Positions 60,101 through 64,000 of a DNA stretch of 64,000 nt are shown piece by piece. Each line of letters begins with the position of its first letter. The stretch's first letter is position 1. Source of the DNA: Symsagittifera roscoffensis (lineage: Eukaryota > Xenacoelomorpha > Acoela > Convolutidae); contig NC_087063.1 in NCBI RefSeq assembly GCF_963678635.1, positions 3,880,580 through 3,944,579 on the forward strand. Direction: 5' to 3'. The translations under genes and the position numbers were made by a program. The notes under the pieces are model-generated. The model worked only from the letters and a program-made list of their open reading frames with translations. It was not told where the DNA came from and ran no database searches.

Positions 60101-61604
60101 CGAAAAAACTTCAAACTGCAGCTTCAAAATTCAAAAATACACAATATTAGTAAATCTTCCCTGAAGAACAAAAAAATTGCCTCAAACGAACTCCAGATTT
60201 AGAGTCCAATGTCAATACAGCTGCGCCACCATCGCTTGATGCCTTAGAACACTAACCACCAATGAAGCGGATAAATCATCTGCTATTAAATTGTCAATGT
60301 CACAATAACAATTGCTGATCACATACTGGCCACAGAGACGAAGTTGCACTTCGCAAACAAAAGCGACAAAAGGGCAAAAAATAACACAAACTTTTTTAAT
60401 GAAAAAGGAAAACAAGGTAGAAAATAAAAACAATAGGAAACTTTTGTCTTGGTTCGGATTCAAACTTCCGACCTAGAGGTTAGGCGCCTGATGTCTTCAC
60501 ATCTGCGTCACGGTCGCTTGAAAACTTTTTGACACACACCAGCAAAAAAGCAGCTACTGATGCAATGAAATTGCCGATGCTATACATTGAAGCAAAAGTT
60601 TCAACAAAAGAGCAGTTTTGTTTGAGATTTAGGTTCAAAATATTGTGGAGTGCGCAATATGACACTACGCTGGTTGGCTAGATACCACAAAAAAGATTTA
60701 ATTTTGAAAATTTCAATTGTCGAATAAACAAATAAATCACGGTAAAGCTATTTGATTTTCATTCCGCTGGTAAATCTGGAAATTAAGAAAAATTTATATT
60801 AGTTTACCTATATTGGTCAACAAACTAAGTTACATGATTGGTCCCTGTATTGCTTGCTAAAATGCGTAGAGAGGCAATTAGAACACGCGCCTAGCTTACT
60901 GCAAAGATTTGGAGTAATACGATACCAAAATGGTAGCTTACAATAATTAATGATTCATTTGATTCTTACTGCATTTGATCAAAATTTCTGCGCCTTTGGA
61001 AGTTCTATTCGACTTTATATGGGACATCAATTTTGAGGGACCGAACAAAAAACTGGTGCCCGATTTTTCCGGGAAAAAAAAACACTTATTTAAGTCAAAA
61101 CATTTCAGTACAAAGAACATTTTTCTGCAACTGCTCATATCTATTAAAATAATGAACTGAGAGCTTAACATTGCAGAAATTTTGTTTTTGACGCCCCCCT
61201 CCTTAAATAAATGGAGCAGAACTATGACACAGGGTGGGGTTTTTTCAGTAAATTTTGACAAGTTCATAAAACTTTGTTGGAGAAACAAAGATATATGTCA
61301 ATTCCTGGAATCTGAATTAAATTATCTTAAACTATTCCCAAAAATACCTTAAACGTTAATTTTGAGGCACTTCACCGAAACCTGTTGTTACCATGAGCAT
61401 GATAATTCCTTCAGATGGCTACGCGTTGATTTCAACATCAAATATCAAAAAACTTACCAGATAGCAGATGACTTCAAAGCCTTGTTCCTTCAACCAAACC
61501 GCGATGCATGATGTGTCCAAACCACCGGAATATGCGAGGAGTACTTTTTTGCCCATATCTCCAGAACCGATTTCCTTTTTTATATCGTCAAAAGTGACAG
61601 ACAT
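23886..61604 (-). CDS. ASS1: Argininosuccinate synthase gene (ten exons, two predicted to be mutually exclusive)
   Basis: The gene product joins citrulline and aspartate with ATP to form argininosuccinate, in the cytosol, in arginine and urea-cycle metabolism. I assembled ten coding exons from the minus strand by matching the animal protein. Every junction has GT-AG ends and compatible phase, and the joined chain is 413 residues, against 412 for the human enzyme. Visible hallmarks: the ATP-pyrophosphatase loop AYSGGLDTS (residues 24-32), then [69 protein letters not shown] and ILGRESPL. The N-terminus is about 14 residues longer than in vertebrates. The chain reaches INALR; the usual ~16-residue tail (LKEYH... 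in human) is not found. Introns 3 and 6 contain other genes. Confidence in the identity is very high; only the C-terminal end is unresolved. Confidence 0.97.
25565..25735 (+). repeat. Dispersed CCGACCATTGAA-family repeat, copy 4
   Basis: Direct-orientation relative of 21915-22082: begins TTTTGTTCCGACCATTGAAAA, has GGTACCACAAAAAATCATC and ends CGAATGACATTAA. Confidence 0.75.
26100..26480 (+). repeat. Terminal-inverted-repeat family fragments
   Basis: GCATTCATAAATGCATCAAT and TATGTATGAAT match 18980-19030. CCTATATAAAAGTCTTCACTT at about 26257 is a family tail, and a diverged family head lies near 26407. Confidence 0.6.
27196..27545 (-). mobile_element. tRNA-derived SINE with hairpin tag
   Basis: On the minus strand the tRNA-like head lies at about 27465-27540 (A-box-like GTAGCGTAGAGGT, B-box GGTTCGAACC) and the tail ends with the family tag, on the plus strand CACAGAGGCGAAGTTGCAATTCGC (27197-27220; only the hairpin core varies). 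Same arrangement as at 30463-30876 and 60331-60533. Confidence 0.65.
27841..27972 (-). CDS. ASS1: ASS exon 8
   Basis: 132 bases, split Gly codons at both ends, between TGCTGCTAG and GTGAGT. Encodes [23 protein letters not shown]-like KEVYRIK and [11 protein letters not shown], matching human [20 protein letters not shown]. Confidence 0.96.
27973..29641 (-). other. ASS intron 7
   Basis: 1,669 bp, AT-rich. I see no gene and no strong repeat in it. Confidence 0.7.
29642..29794 (-). CDS. ASS1: ASS exon 7
   Basis: 153 bases, starting two bases into a Gly codon after TGTTAACAG and ending one base into the next Gly codon before GTGAGT. Encodes [23 protein letters not shown] and [13 protein letters not shown], including the glutamate of the conserved citrulline-binding VENRFIG motif. 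Confidence 0.96.
29838..30010 (+). repeat. Terminal-inverted-repeat family fragment
   Basis: Diverged head (AGCCAACTGACAG) followed by body words AATTTGAGAAAACTGGATCA and CACGTTTTTCGTGACCTTTA. Confidence 0.6.
30463..30876 (-). mobile_element. tRNA-derived SINE with Met-like head and hairpin tag
   Basis: The minus strand at about 30876-30805 reads like a tRNA with a CAT anticodon (A-box TGGCTGAGTGGTTAG, loop ACATAA, B-box GGTTCGAACC). The loop has A where the invariant U33 should be and the acceptor stem does not close, so it is a SINE head rather than a working tRNA. The opposite end has the CACAGAGGCGAAG tag. Confidence 0.65.
31414..33273 (-). CDS. FAM161: FAM161-like ciliary/centriolar protein, uninterrupted coding region
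   Basis: Encodes 619 residues from an ATG at 33273-33271. Family hallmarks: [13 protein letters not shown] (about residues 159-171), [16 protein letters not shown] (204-218), KPFKF (245-249) and a C-terminal charged coiled coil ending [19 protein letters not shown] with a TLRNAGI tail, all characteristic of FAM161A/B. In vertebrates FAM161A is a microtubule-associated protein of the centriole inner scaffold and connecting cilium; the same role is inferred here. The ORF is open for 15 more codons upstream, but those bases contain ATTGTTTCAG, an acceptor ending five bases before the ATG, so the internal Met is the better start. The gene lies on the same strand inside ASS intron 6. Whether it is FAM161A or FAM161B cannot be decided. 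Confidence 0.9.
   Translation of the reverse strand: MTETSSSLNDDEFYQKLMQLREEQKATMKQLESLYAAKMEAQGTEVEVTGSAENLELLAAQNIQISDARLADLEREYRDLSLADFPTNDNAESQDIDHNQNGYFERVSADRMWDGVAITDYMNRLDLEHERNLDDIEMTLKRHRMNSLSKKTDDWKPSITVPKPFSMTIREYQKPKKKSRSQQIFELEQEQKRLSEMKELTKKFKANPIPGHTFLPLYETMQDKDKNVRSSSKEKRKSDLQSMTKPFKFTDRDNDYARISKLSKSIDKMIADESERPPQFKAKPVPRKVLDKPSVTEKMQEEELFRQMRCKLRAQTLLRQSKAPVSSPEVSKTAIRKNKEEPSDSRNSLPRRSRSALSHSVPDFDAQYKKFLNEAEKIRTMKESTVCKPFTMRTEQKHSAKVEKCVKADLDIRSRPLSGRAALSPAQSGAPIGKHKTYKSDTIPPKITKSFELMASKNREKLSESARESKLNEYEAKKKKAKEQALRKHIAMKAAANDNRLLLEETRARKVQEFREQQRELEMEYQQKLASMSDRLENRQLLFERASEINAKKEADKRYIETLRNAGIDDDLFNSITSAGRGSSYDLKVEDFNDSLVDENLDDSYASDFDSSDKLTPEH
33278..33288 (-). promoter_or_regulatory. 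Acceptor-like site just upstream of the FAM161 start
   Basis: Minus-strand TTGTTTCAG ends five bases before the ATG. This could be the 3' end of a 5'-UTR intron or a trans-splice acceptor. No upstream exon was identified. Confidence 0.4.
33401..33424 (+). repeat. SINE hairpin tag, compensatory variant
   Basis: CACAGAAGCGAAGCCGAGCTTCGC: the stem GCGAAGC/GCTTCGC is perfect, with a C-G pair where the copy at 60331 has T-A. Isolated tag without a recognisable tRNA head. Confidence 0.6.
33647..34040 (-). repeat. Terminal region of a dispersed retroelement, copy 1
   Basis: From ACATATGAGG through AAATAGGCCCTATAACCA, TCGGAGCCAATTCGGTTC, CGCCGTTAAAAACAGGGT and CTTTATTAGACAGTG, this stretch matches 63608-64000 in the same order with scattered substitutions. 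It adjoins the decayed coding remnant on the minus strand and is probably its 3' end (UTR or LTR). Confidence 0.75.
34262..34430 (-). pseudogene. Short decayed coding remnant
   Basis: One minus-strand frame is open for about 60 codons, including [19 protein letters not shown], a HIWNFDLEQ segment and ending KFLATT at a TAA. It has no start and a stop just upstream. Higher GC than its surroundings. Probably part of the retroelement remnant to either side. Confidence 0.35.
34795..36060 (-). pseudogene. Frameshifted gag-like remnant of a retroelement
   Basis: This 1.2-kb stretch is clearly richer in GC than the intron around it. On the minus strand, coding-like frames follow each other with shifts: 36019-35816 ([20 protein letters not shown]), 35688-35500, 35566-35342 and 34999-35409 ([33 protein letters not shown]), then an acidic SDDEEALL segment to about 34795. 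No frame is intact. The Pro/Glu/Arg-rich composition and the neighbouring dispersed terminal repeat suggest a decayed retroelement gag, but no zinc knuckle or other diagnostic motif is seen. It could be a host pseudogene. Confidence 0.4.
36600..36875 (+). repeat. Terminal-inverted-repeat family copy (body and tail)
   Basis: Contains AATTTGGTAAAACTGG, GTGTGACCTTTACTTTTTTGC and a duplicated tail ending CTTCACTACGTTCATCGACT at about 36849-36868. Confidence 0.65.
36890..37295 (+). repeat. Terminal-inverted-repeat family, near full-length copy
   Basis: Head AACAGCCATTGG...GAGTCAATGAGCGGAAGTAAACAG, body CCCTTAAAACTTTTTGAATT and ATCACGTTTTTGTGACTTTT, tail TCGCGACCTATATAAGAGTC. About 400 bp. Confidence 0.7.
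37335..37425 (-). CDS. ASS1: ASS exon 6
   Basis: 91 bases: thirty codons plus G, between TTGTTTAG and GTATGA. Encodes [20 protein letters not shown] and LEIEFSQ, matching human [20 protein letters not shown] and LEIEFKKG. Confidence 0.95.
37798..37828 (-). CDS. ASS1: ASS alternative exon 5b (31 nt)
   Basis: Acceptor TTCTTAG, donor GTAAGTG. The first base (C) completes AG|C = Ser, then ten codons read [10 protein letters not shown]. Its ILE matches human YEAGILENPK more closely than exon 5a, while its terminal KPH differs. Same length and phase as 5a, so each substitutes for the other without frame change. Confidence 0.9.
37829..38216 (-). other. Short intron between the alternative exons 5a and 5b
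   Basis: 388 bp between the donor of 5a and the acceptor of 5b. Nothing coding; AT-rich. The flanking intron on the other side of 5b is 372 bp. Confidence 0.7.
38217..38247 (-). CDS. ASS1: ASS alternative exon 5a (31 nt)
   Basis: Acceptor TTTTGCAG, donor GTAAGT. The first base (T) completes AG|T = Ser, then ten codons read [10 protein letters not shown], phase 0 at the end. It aligns with human SYEAGILENPK. The 31-nt length means that inclusion together with exon 5b would shift the frame. It differs from 5b at ten of 31 bases and three of ten residues. Confidence 0.9.
38624..38688. ncRNA. Pre-miRNA-like hairpin in ASS intron 4
   Basis: Arms 38624-38651 and 38661-38688 are reverse complements over 28 bases with a single mismatch, around a 9-base loop (CTGCACGTG). 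The arms contain CTTGACTGAA and AAAACTGCCATA. The size is within the range of a miRNA precursor, but the near-perfect pairing also fits a small inverted-repeat transposon. Expression is unknown, so calling it an RNA gene is an inference. Confidence 0.4.
40518..40985 (+). repeat. Terminal-inverted-repeat family, near full-length copy
   Basis: Head GACCGACAGTTGGAAAAGAG...GAACGCAAGTTAACAG, body CCTTAAAGCTCTTTGAATAT and CACGTTTTTCGTGACCTTTA, tail ATCGCGACCTAAATAAGAGT...CATCGACTCT. Confidence 0.75.
41604..41653. repeat. Second intronic hairpin
   Basis: ATCTACTCAACAATCTCCC pairs with the right arm through GGGAGATTGTTAAGTAGAT, with one wobble pair and a two-base C bulge. The loop is at CTTTCTCGAAAG. 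Stem of about 22 bp. Confidence 0.7.
44275..44460 (-). mobile_element. Ser-tRNA-derived SINE next to the ASS exon 4 donor
   Basis: On the minus strand the element starts at about 44457 with GTAGTCGTGGCCGAGTGG, the 5' end of a serine tRNA, followed by a B-box-like GCGTTCTAATCCC and a body with GGTTGGAGGGGTCCCAGTGT. The copy at 55487-55606 has the same parts. The tRNA part is degenerate, so it is not a functional tRNA gene. Confidence 0.75.
44486..44688 (-). CDS. ASS1: ASS exon 4
   Basis: 203 bases: 67 codons plus AG, between GCGTTTTAG and GTACAT. Encodes [48 protein letters not shown] and the first two bases of the conserved citrulline-binding serine codon, which is completed by whichever alternative exon 5 is used. 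Confidence 0.96.
45094..45125 (+). repeat. Run of 32 adenines
   Basis: Uninterrupted A run, possibly the tail of an old retroposed sequence inserted in plus orientation, though no source sequence is recognisable upstream. Confidence 0.8.
45239..45264 (+). repeat. CTTT microsatellite
   Basis: Five consecutive (CTTT) units starting in CATTCTTTCTTT and ending CTATCTAC. Confidence 0.85.
45734..46044. mobile_element. Non-autonomous hAT-like element with 8-bp target duplication
   Basis: AAGGCAGA occurs at 45726-45733 and again at 46045-46052, directly flanking a 311-bp segment. Its ends are imperfect inverted repeats: the left begins CACCAGCGGATTTAGG and the right end, reversed, reads CAGGGGCGTATCTAGG. 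An 8-bp duplication and short CAG-starting ends fit hAT-superfamily MITEs. Both ends have G/C homopolymer runs inside. The plus-strand frame 45781-46116 in it runs past the element and is not a gene. Confidence 0.65.
46500..47714 (+). promoter_or_regulatory. Presumed promoter and 5' UTR of the NK2.1 gene
   Basis: No coding frame. Several GAGCGAGCGAGAGCG and CTCATAAAAC words lie near 46780-46810, and the region becomes A/C-rich, UTR-like, from about 47150 to the ATG. No single TATA box stands out. The extent is inferred from the position only. Confidence 0.3.
47715..47871 (+). CDS. NK2.1: NK2.1 homeobox gene, coding exon 1
   Basis: Fifty-two codons plus G, ending CTGCAG|GTAGGG. Encodes [20 protein letters not shown] and a Gly/Ser/Ala/Pro/Tyr-rich segment. 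The start has context AAGAATGG and is the first ATG in frame. The conserved tinman (TN/eh1-like) motif expected near the N-terminus of NK2 proteins is not visible, so either it has been lost or an upstream exon exists. Confidence 0.85.
47872..48458 (+). other. NK2.1 intron 1
   Basis: 587 bp, GTAGGG to TTTTCAG, AT-rich; nothing else seen. Confidence 0.85.
48459..48716 (+). CDS. NK2.1: NK2.1 homeobox gene, coding exon 2
   Basis: 258 bases between ACTTTTCAG and GTAAGC; completes a Gly codon at its start and leaves one T at its end. Encodes a Gly/Ser/Ala-rich linker with [14 protein letters not shown] and, at its end, [12 protein letters not shown], which corresponds to the GWYGANPDPRF segment of vertebrate Nkx2-1. 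Confidence 0.9.
48717..49015 (+). other. NK2.1 intron 2
   Basis: 299 bp, GTAAGC to TTTTAG, AT-rich; nothing else seen. Confidence 0.85.
49016..49779 (+). CDS. NK2.1: NK2.1 (Nkx2-1/TTF-1, scarecrow type) homeobox gene, terminal exon with homeodomain
   Basis: The exon starts after TGCTTATTTTAG and completes a Phe codon; the full protein is 392 residues (vertebrate Nkx2-1 about 371). The homeodomain is at residues 181-240: [12 protein letters not shown] opens it, with [27 protein letters not shown], Gln50, and Tyr54, the signature of NK2-class proteins, which bind CAAGTG-type sites. RRKRRVLF and RFKQQKYL fit NK2.1 better than NK2.2, which has RFRQQRYL. The C-terminal half is rich in Gln, Asn and Ser; no clear NK2-specific domain is seen. 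It acts as a nuclear transcription factor, in animals typically in anterior neural and pharyngeal or foregut tissue. The gene lies inside ASS intron 3 on the opposite strand. Confidence 0.95.
50130..50390 (+). repeat. Terminal-inverted-repeat family fragment
   Basis: Head GCCGACAGACAGCTGGAAAA and GTGAATGAACGAAAGTGAA, with body CCTTAAAGCTCTTCCGATTT; no tail. Confidence 0.65.
50568..50590 (+). repeat. SINE hairpin tag
   Basis: CTCAGAGGCGAAGCTGCACTTCGG: the family tag with a disrupted stem. Confidence 0.5.
50758..50957 (+). repeat. NK2.1 exon fragment inserted between direct repeats
   Basis: Bases 50802-50891 are identical to 49415-49504 of the homeobox coding exon (90 of 90). They are bracketed by two nearly identical 44-46-base copies of AAGTCAAAAAAAGTTTT...GTTACGAATAAAAGCTCTT (about 50760-50804 and 50908-50953). 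Not an exon: there are no splice sites and the frame is not continued. Confidence 0.95.
51270..51700 (+). repeat. Terminal-inverted-repeat family copy (body and tail)
   Basis: TTTTTGAAGCTCTTTGAATT, AAAACTGGATCAATGAGTAA and the tail ATCACGATCTATATAAGATT...CACTACTTTCATTTACAC. Confidence 0.65.
52262..52335 (-). repeat. tRNA-like sequence (SINE head)
   Basis: Minus strand reads CCATTTGGCCTAGAGGTCAT (A-box) and GGGGCTCGAGTCCCGG (B-box and T-arm), like a Glu or Asp tRNA, but no proper anticodon arm or closed acceptor stem forms. Treated as a SINE head. Confidence 0.45.
53400..53952 (+). repeat. Terminal-inverted-repeat family: nested copies
   Basis: A head fragment (53404-53500), a miniature with head and tail only (53512-53590: GTAATGAACGCAAGTAAA then CTTCACTGCGTTCATTACTC), and a body plus tail (53591-53952, tail CTTACTACGTTCATTACTCT). 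The miniature shows that head and tail are inverted repeats of each other. Confidence 0.8.
54572..54676 (+). repeat. 48-bp tandem duplication
   Basis: Bases 54572-54619 are repeated exactly at 54629-54676 (period 57), containing GAAATTCTAAACCTGGGATA. Confidence 0.9.
55278..55480 (+). repeat. Terminal-inverted-repeat family copy broken by a SINE
   Basis: Head CAGCCAACAGACAGTTGGAA, shortened body, and a tail start GCGACCTATATCACC that stops where the SINE at 55487 begins. Confidence 0.65.
55487..55606 (-). mobile_element. Ser-tRNA-derived SINE
   Basis: Minus strand starts at about 55606 with GAGTAGCCGTGGACGAGTGG, has GCGTTCGAATCCC as B-box and a body with GGTTGGAGGGGTCACAGTGT. Same parts in the same order as 44275-44460. 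Confidence 0.75.
55931..56119 (-). CDS. ASS1: ASS exon 3
   Basis: Sixty-three codons, phase 0 at both ends, between TTTTTGCGTAG and GTTAAC. Contains [26 protein letters not shown] (citrulline- and aspartate-binding region) and ends SHGATGK. Confidence 0.96.
57316..57384 (-). CDS. ASS1: ASS exon 2
   Basis: Twenty-three codons, phase 0 at both ends, between TGCTTAG and GTAATG. The product [20 protein letters not shown] aligns with the conserved ANIGQKEDFEEARKKAL region that follows the ATP loop. Confidence 0.95.
57473..57932 (+). repeat. Terminal-inverted-repeat family, near full-length copy
   Basis: Head CATAGCCAACAGACAGCTGG...GAGTCAATGAACGCC, body AATTTGAGAAAACAGGATCA and GTCACGTTTTTTGCGATCTT, tail TCGCGACCTATATAATAGTC. 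460 bp. Confidence 0.8.
58722..59020 (+). repeat. Terminal-inverted-repeat family, internally deleted copy
   Basis: Head AAGCCAACAGACGGTTGGAA, body TTACACGTTTTTCGCGGCG and GAGTTTGCCTTGC, tail GTAAGACTACGTTTATCGAC. Confidence 0.7.
60071..60246 (-). mobile_element. tRNA-derived SINE (Arg-like head), short copy
   Basis: Minus strand about 60246-60190 reads GGTGGCGCAGCTGTATTGAC...ATTGGACTCTAAATCTGG, like an arginine tRNA with anticodon TCT. The other end carries a degenerate tag, CAGAGAAGCTGCACTTAGG. Confidence 0.55.
60331..60533 (-). mobile_element. tRNA-derived SINE with intact hairpin tag
   Basis: Tag CACAGAGACGAAGTTGCACTTCGC at 60331-60354; tRNA-like head on the minus strand at about 60530-60455 (GCGACCGTGACGCAGATGTG, then CTAGGTCGGAAGTTTGAATCC as T-arm). 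Confidence 0.65.
61458..61604 (-). CDS. ASS1: ASS exon 1 (first coding exon)
   Basis: Forty-nine codons, phase 0, ending ...EVICYL before GTAAGT. It carries the P-loop AYSGGLDTS and the WLKEQGFEV segment. The ATG at 61604-61602 is preceded by a 21-base leader and an acceptor-like TATTTTCAG ending at 61626, so an upstream noncoding exon or a trans-spliced leader is likely. The start is chosen because it is the first ATG after that acceptor. Confidence 0.95.
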
Positions 61605-61993
61605 CTCGGCAAATTTATTTCAGATCTGAAAATACAACATTATTAGCGAATCACAGGCGCCCTGGCAGTTGTTCACATTCTATCGCATTTTAAATAAAAA
61701 AACCGGTAACAATCAGAAAATTTCGGAAGCTACGGCGAAATTTGAACAAACTATTCGCATGCACATACACAATTTGGCGCCTAAGTTGAAAACATCTTTT
61801 AAACGAAAATTCCAAAAAAAAACAATTTTCTCTTAAAAGTTAAATAAATGCAAACATATGAAAAAAAAATATAAAAAACGCACGTGCAATATAATTGATG
61901 TTTTTACCTTCTGATTTCTACATTTTGAACGAAAAAAATCTAATTTTTTTTCAAGTATATCTCCGGGTGAAGGCTTTTTTTGCCCCCCATTGA
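61605..61993 (-). other. Region upstream of ASS: candidate leader acceptor, no clear promoter
   Basis: TATTTTCAG (minus strand, AG at 61627-61626) precedes the coding start by 21 bases. Beyond it the DNA is AT-rich with no recognisable core promoter, and the non-LTR retrotransposon frame opens at about 61994. A minus-strand reading frame at 62042-61833 lacks an ATG and has a TAA immediately before it. Confidence 0.4.
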
Positions 61994-63088
61994 GTAAAAC
62001 CAAGTCAGAGTCAACAACAACTGACGGAATCTCAGCTACCAATTACTCATGAAGTGCTGATTGAAACGGAGTCAAAATTCAGAAATGCGCTAACAGCAAA
62101 CAAAGCGACAACAGAAACAAAACAAATCCAAATAATCAAAATAATCCCCCCATTCTCGAGAGAAAATGTCAAACCAGCTGAAAATCTGTCGCAGGCTTAT
62201 CGGAGTTGTGCTTCCGATGTACTTAAGCAATTCCCCACAACAATGCAACAGAAAATGACAATCTCAAAAACAATAACTGTGACGAAAGATTACCGCAAAC
62301 TTCATACGCTGACAGTAATTGCTCCCCCCGAAGCAGAGCAATTCATAACTAGCATCAAAAGCGAAGGAATCATTCTACTTAACAGGACGGTATTTCCCAT
62401 GGGATGCTTTCCAAGGTCTCATAGACCCAAGAACATTTACCCTAAACTAGCCAAAATCAAATTGTCGAACTTGCTTTATGTATGCAAGGATATCGAAGCG
62501 AAATTAGTTCTCAAATTGCCAGAAGACATAATTCATAGCCCCATATTCCAACGTGAGACCTGTATCGTAACTGAACCGGGTCAGTATGTTTACACAGGAA
62601 GAGCCATTTTAGAAGTTAAAATTCAAAACGAAAAACAAGAGAAAAAGCTGACGGACTGGTCTTACAAATCGAGAATGGATGGCTTCAAAATAAGGGAAGG
62701 TGTAGAAATCTCGTTTCACATACCTTCACTACATGAATGTCAAAAATGCAAGATGTCTGGACGCCAAGAAAAAGGTTATCACGATGATTGGTGCAACATA
62801 GGAAACCAAATAACCAATAATCTAAATAATCAGTACCCACAAAAACCGAGCTCCAATAATGCCAGCGATGAGAAAAACGATGACAAAACAACAAGCGATA
62901 AGTTTTGTAATGGTACCGAAAATGAAGAAGATAAGAATGTCGAAACACCACCATGTAGAGTTTTAATTAATGAATCTAAAACAAACAGTGTAGCAACTCC
63001 AAGCGAAGAAAAACAAAAGGATGAGGTTCTCAACAATCAGGTCGTAGATTTTCATTCTTACTCTGCTAAAGAAAAAAAAACAATTTAA
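61994..63088 (+). mobile_element. Non-LTR retrotransposon ORF1 (N-terminus unclear)
   Basis: An open frame of 364 codons runs from after a TGA at 61991 to a TAA at 63086-63088; there is no ATG before codon 70, so the element is probably 5'-truncated. The central part (FPMGCFPRS, KLVLKLPEDI, YTGRAILEVKI, WSYKSRMDGFKIREG) looks like a globular nucleic-acid-binding domain. It is followed by one zinc-knuckle-like motif C-X2-C-X10-H-X3-C (CQKCKM...DDWC). The C-terminus is acidic and Asn/Lys-rich. This domain order is typical of ORF1 proteins of LINE-type elements, whose product binds the element RNA. It lies head-to-head with the ASS gene. Confidence 0.65.
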
Positions 63089-63107
63089 ATATCGAAAATA
63101 ACAAAGT

Positions 63108-63135
63108 AAGCATCAGATTTTAAGCATCAGATTTT
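63108..63135 (+). repeat. 14-bp tandem duplication between the retrotransposon ORFs
   Basis: AAGCATCAGATTTT occurs twice back to back, at the place where the N-terminal third of the endonuclease is missing. Confidence 0.85.
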
Positions 63136-63607
63136 TACCTAATAATTCGAAAATTATCATGATGGGTGATTTTAATGCGCTGAGTTATGACAATATTAAC
63201 AGTTCTTCAATACTTAAGTTAAATGATGCACATATCAAACGATTTACCCAACTCAAAGAACAAATTCTTGATTGTTTTGGGTTTGTTGATTTTGCACTCA
63301 AGAATGATTTTTGTGATTATACACATTATGACAAACAACATAAAACTTTTGCGCGCATAGATTATGTTTTTATGAAATTCCAAACAGAGTATGACTCAAA
63401 TATCGGTTTCTGATCATTTACTCTTACACGTTTTTGTTAAGCCATCTAACTTGTATCAGCGCGGCCCTAGTTACTGGAAACTAAATGAAGAAATTTTAAA
63501 AAACAACGCCAGCTTAATTCGTGAAGATCTAAAAAACTTTTTTGAAAATGAATCACCAAGTAGTTACGAAAACTTTAAGCACAATTTTGTAACATTCGTC
63601 TACTGCA
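63123..63607 (+). pseudogene. Fragment of non-LTR retrotransposon ORF2 endonuclease
   Basis: An APE-type endonuclease is recognisable by MMGDFNAL, then FARIDYVFMK (catalytic Arg/Asp region), then SVSDHLLL (catalytic SDH), followed by a linker with SYWKLNEEIL. The first ~100 residues of the domain are absent and a one-base frameshift lies between DYVFMK and SVSDH (about 63385-63405). The reverse transcriptase is missing because the element is interrupted at about 63608 by a different repeat. Dead copy. Confidence 0.85.
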
Positions 63608-64000
63608 GTCACACATGAGGCTTAAGAAAAATAGGCCCTATAACCACTGGCTCAAGGGTCAGGGACACTATCTCTTGTGTTTTTCTACCTCAAGAACGGT
63701 CGGAGCCAGTTCGGTTCGCTTGTGACATGAGACTACGACCCGTTACAGCTTAAAGGCTACTACTAAAATATCCCCCCCACTCTAGAATTAGAAACGTCCC
63801 CATACTTAGGTCTCTAGATACCCAAAATACATGAACGCCGTTAAAAACCGGGTTGGAACAATCCGTTAAGTTACTTTTTATTAGACAGTGTAACTTTGAT
63901 CCATTTCAGATGGATCAACCTAAAACTCGCCTTACCTCAACATAACAATTATAAAACACACTCTAGGAATTTAAATTTGTACTCACATAGTAGCACGCTC
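63608..64000 (-). repeat. Terminal region of a dispersed retroelement, copy 2
   Basis: Matches 33647-34040 in order and orientation (AAATAGGCCCTATAACCA, CGGAGCCAGTTCGGTTCG, CGCCGTTAAAAACCGGGT, TTTATTAGACAGTG). It starts inside the endonuclease fragment and continues past the window end. Confidence 0.75.

Larger units (their letters stand above)
57385..61457 (-). other. ASS intron 1 with SINEs and dispersed repeats
   Basis: 4,073 bp. Contains two terminal-inverted-repeat family copies (57473-57932, 58722-59020) and two tRNA-derived SINEs with the hairpin tag (60071-60246, 60331-60533). No coding frame that I can support. Confidence 0.7.

Noticed and set aside
61833-62042. Minus-strand frame upstream of ASS as an extra N-terminal exon
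   Set aside because: It has no ATG, a TAA sits directly before its first codon, and splicing its donor to the ASS leader acceptor gives an immediate TGA.

Overview
This window looks like AT-rich nuclear DNA from an invertebrate animal. It has metazoan GT-AG introns, an NK2.1-type homeobox gene, a FAM161 ciliary gene and an animal-type argininosuccinate synthase (ASS). Many short dispersed repeats, tRNA-derived SINEs and fragments of larger transposons lie between and inside the genes. I cannot name the species or phylum from sequence alone.

Layout. Positions 1-3001 hold the 3' part of a retrovirus-like or retrotransposon-like element: an Env-like C-terminus followed, with an ATGA overlap, by an intact 602-residue ORF I do not recognise. 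A weak minus-strand ORF lies at 4064-4540. A two-exon plus-strand gene of unknown function (463 residues) runs 5725-12738 around a 5.6-kb intron. Positions 12739-23885 are intergenic and full of degenerate repeats. From 23886 to 61604 the minus strand carries one large gene, ASS, reconstructed here from ten exons whose phases all agree. A truncated non-LTR retrotransposon begins just upstream (about 61994-63607) and is cut by a second repeat that runs off the window.

The ASS gene is a host for other genes. Intron 3 contains the whole NK2.1 homeobox gene on the opposite strand (47715-49779, three coding exons). Intron 6 contains a FAM161 gene with an uninterrupted coding region on the same strand (31414-33273) and a decayed retroelement. 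ASS also carries two tandem, equally long 31-nt exons (38217-38247 and 37798-37828). They encode alternative versions of the same ten-residue segment next to the citrulline-binding serine. Either alone keeps the frame and both together break it, so they are predicted to be mutually exclusive.

Other points of interest are a perfect 90-bp copy of part of the NK2.1 coding exon placed 1.3 kb downstream between 44-bp direct repeats; pre-miRNA-like hairpins in ASS intron 4; a MITE-like family with terminal inverted repeats, one copy of which forms a 119-bp palindrome; a SINE family with a hairpin tag that shows a compensatory base change; and a hAT-like element with an 8-bp target duplication. All functional statements rest on reading the sequence and on family knowledge. 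No database search was run.
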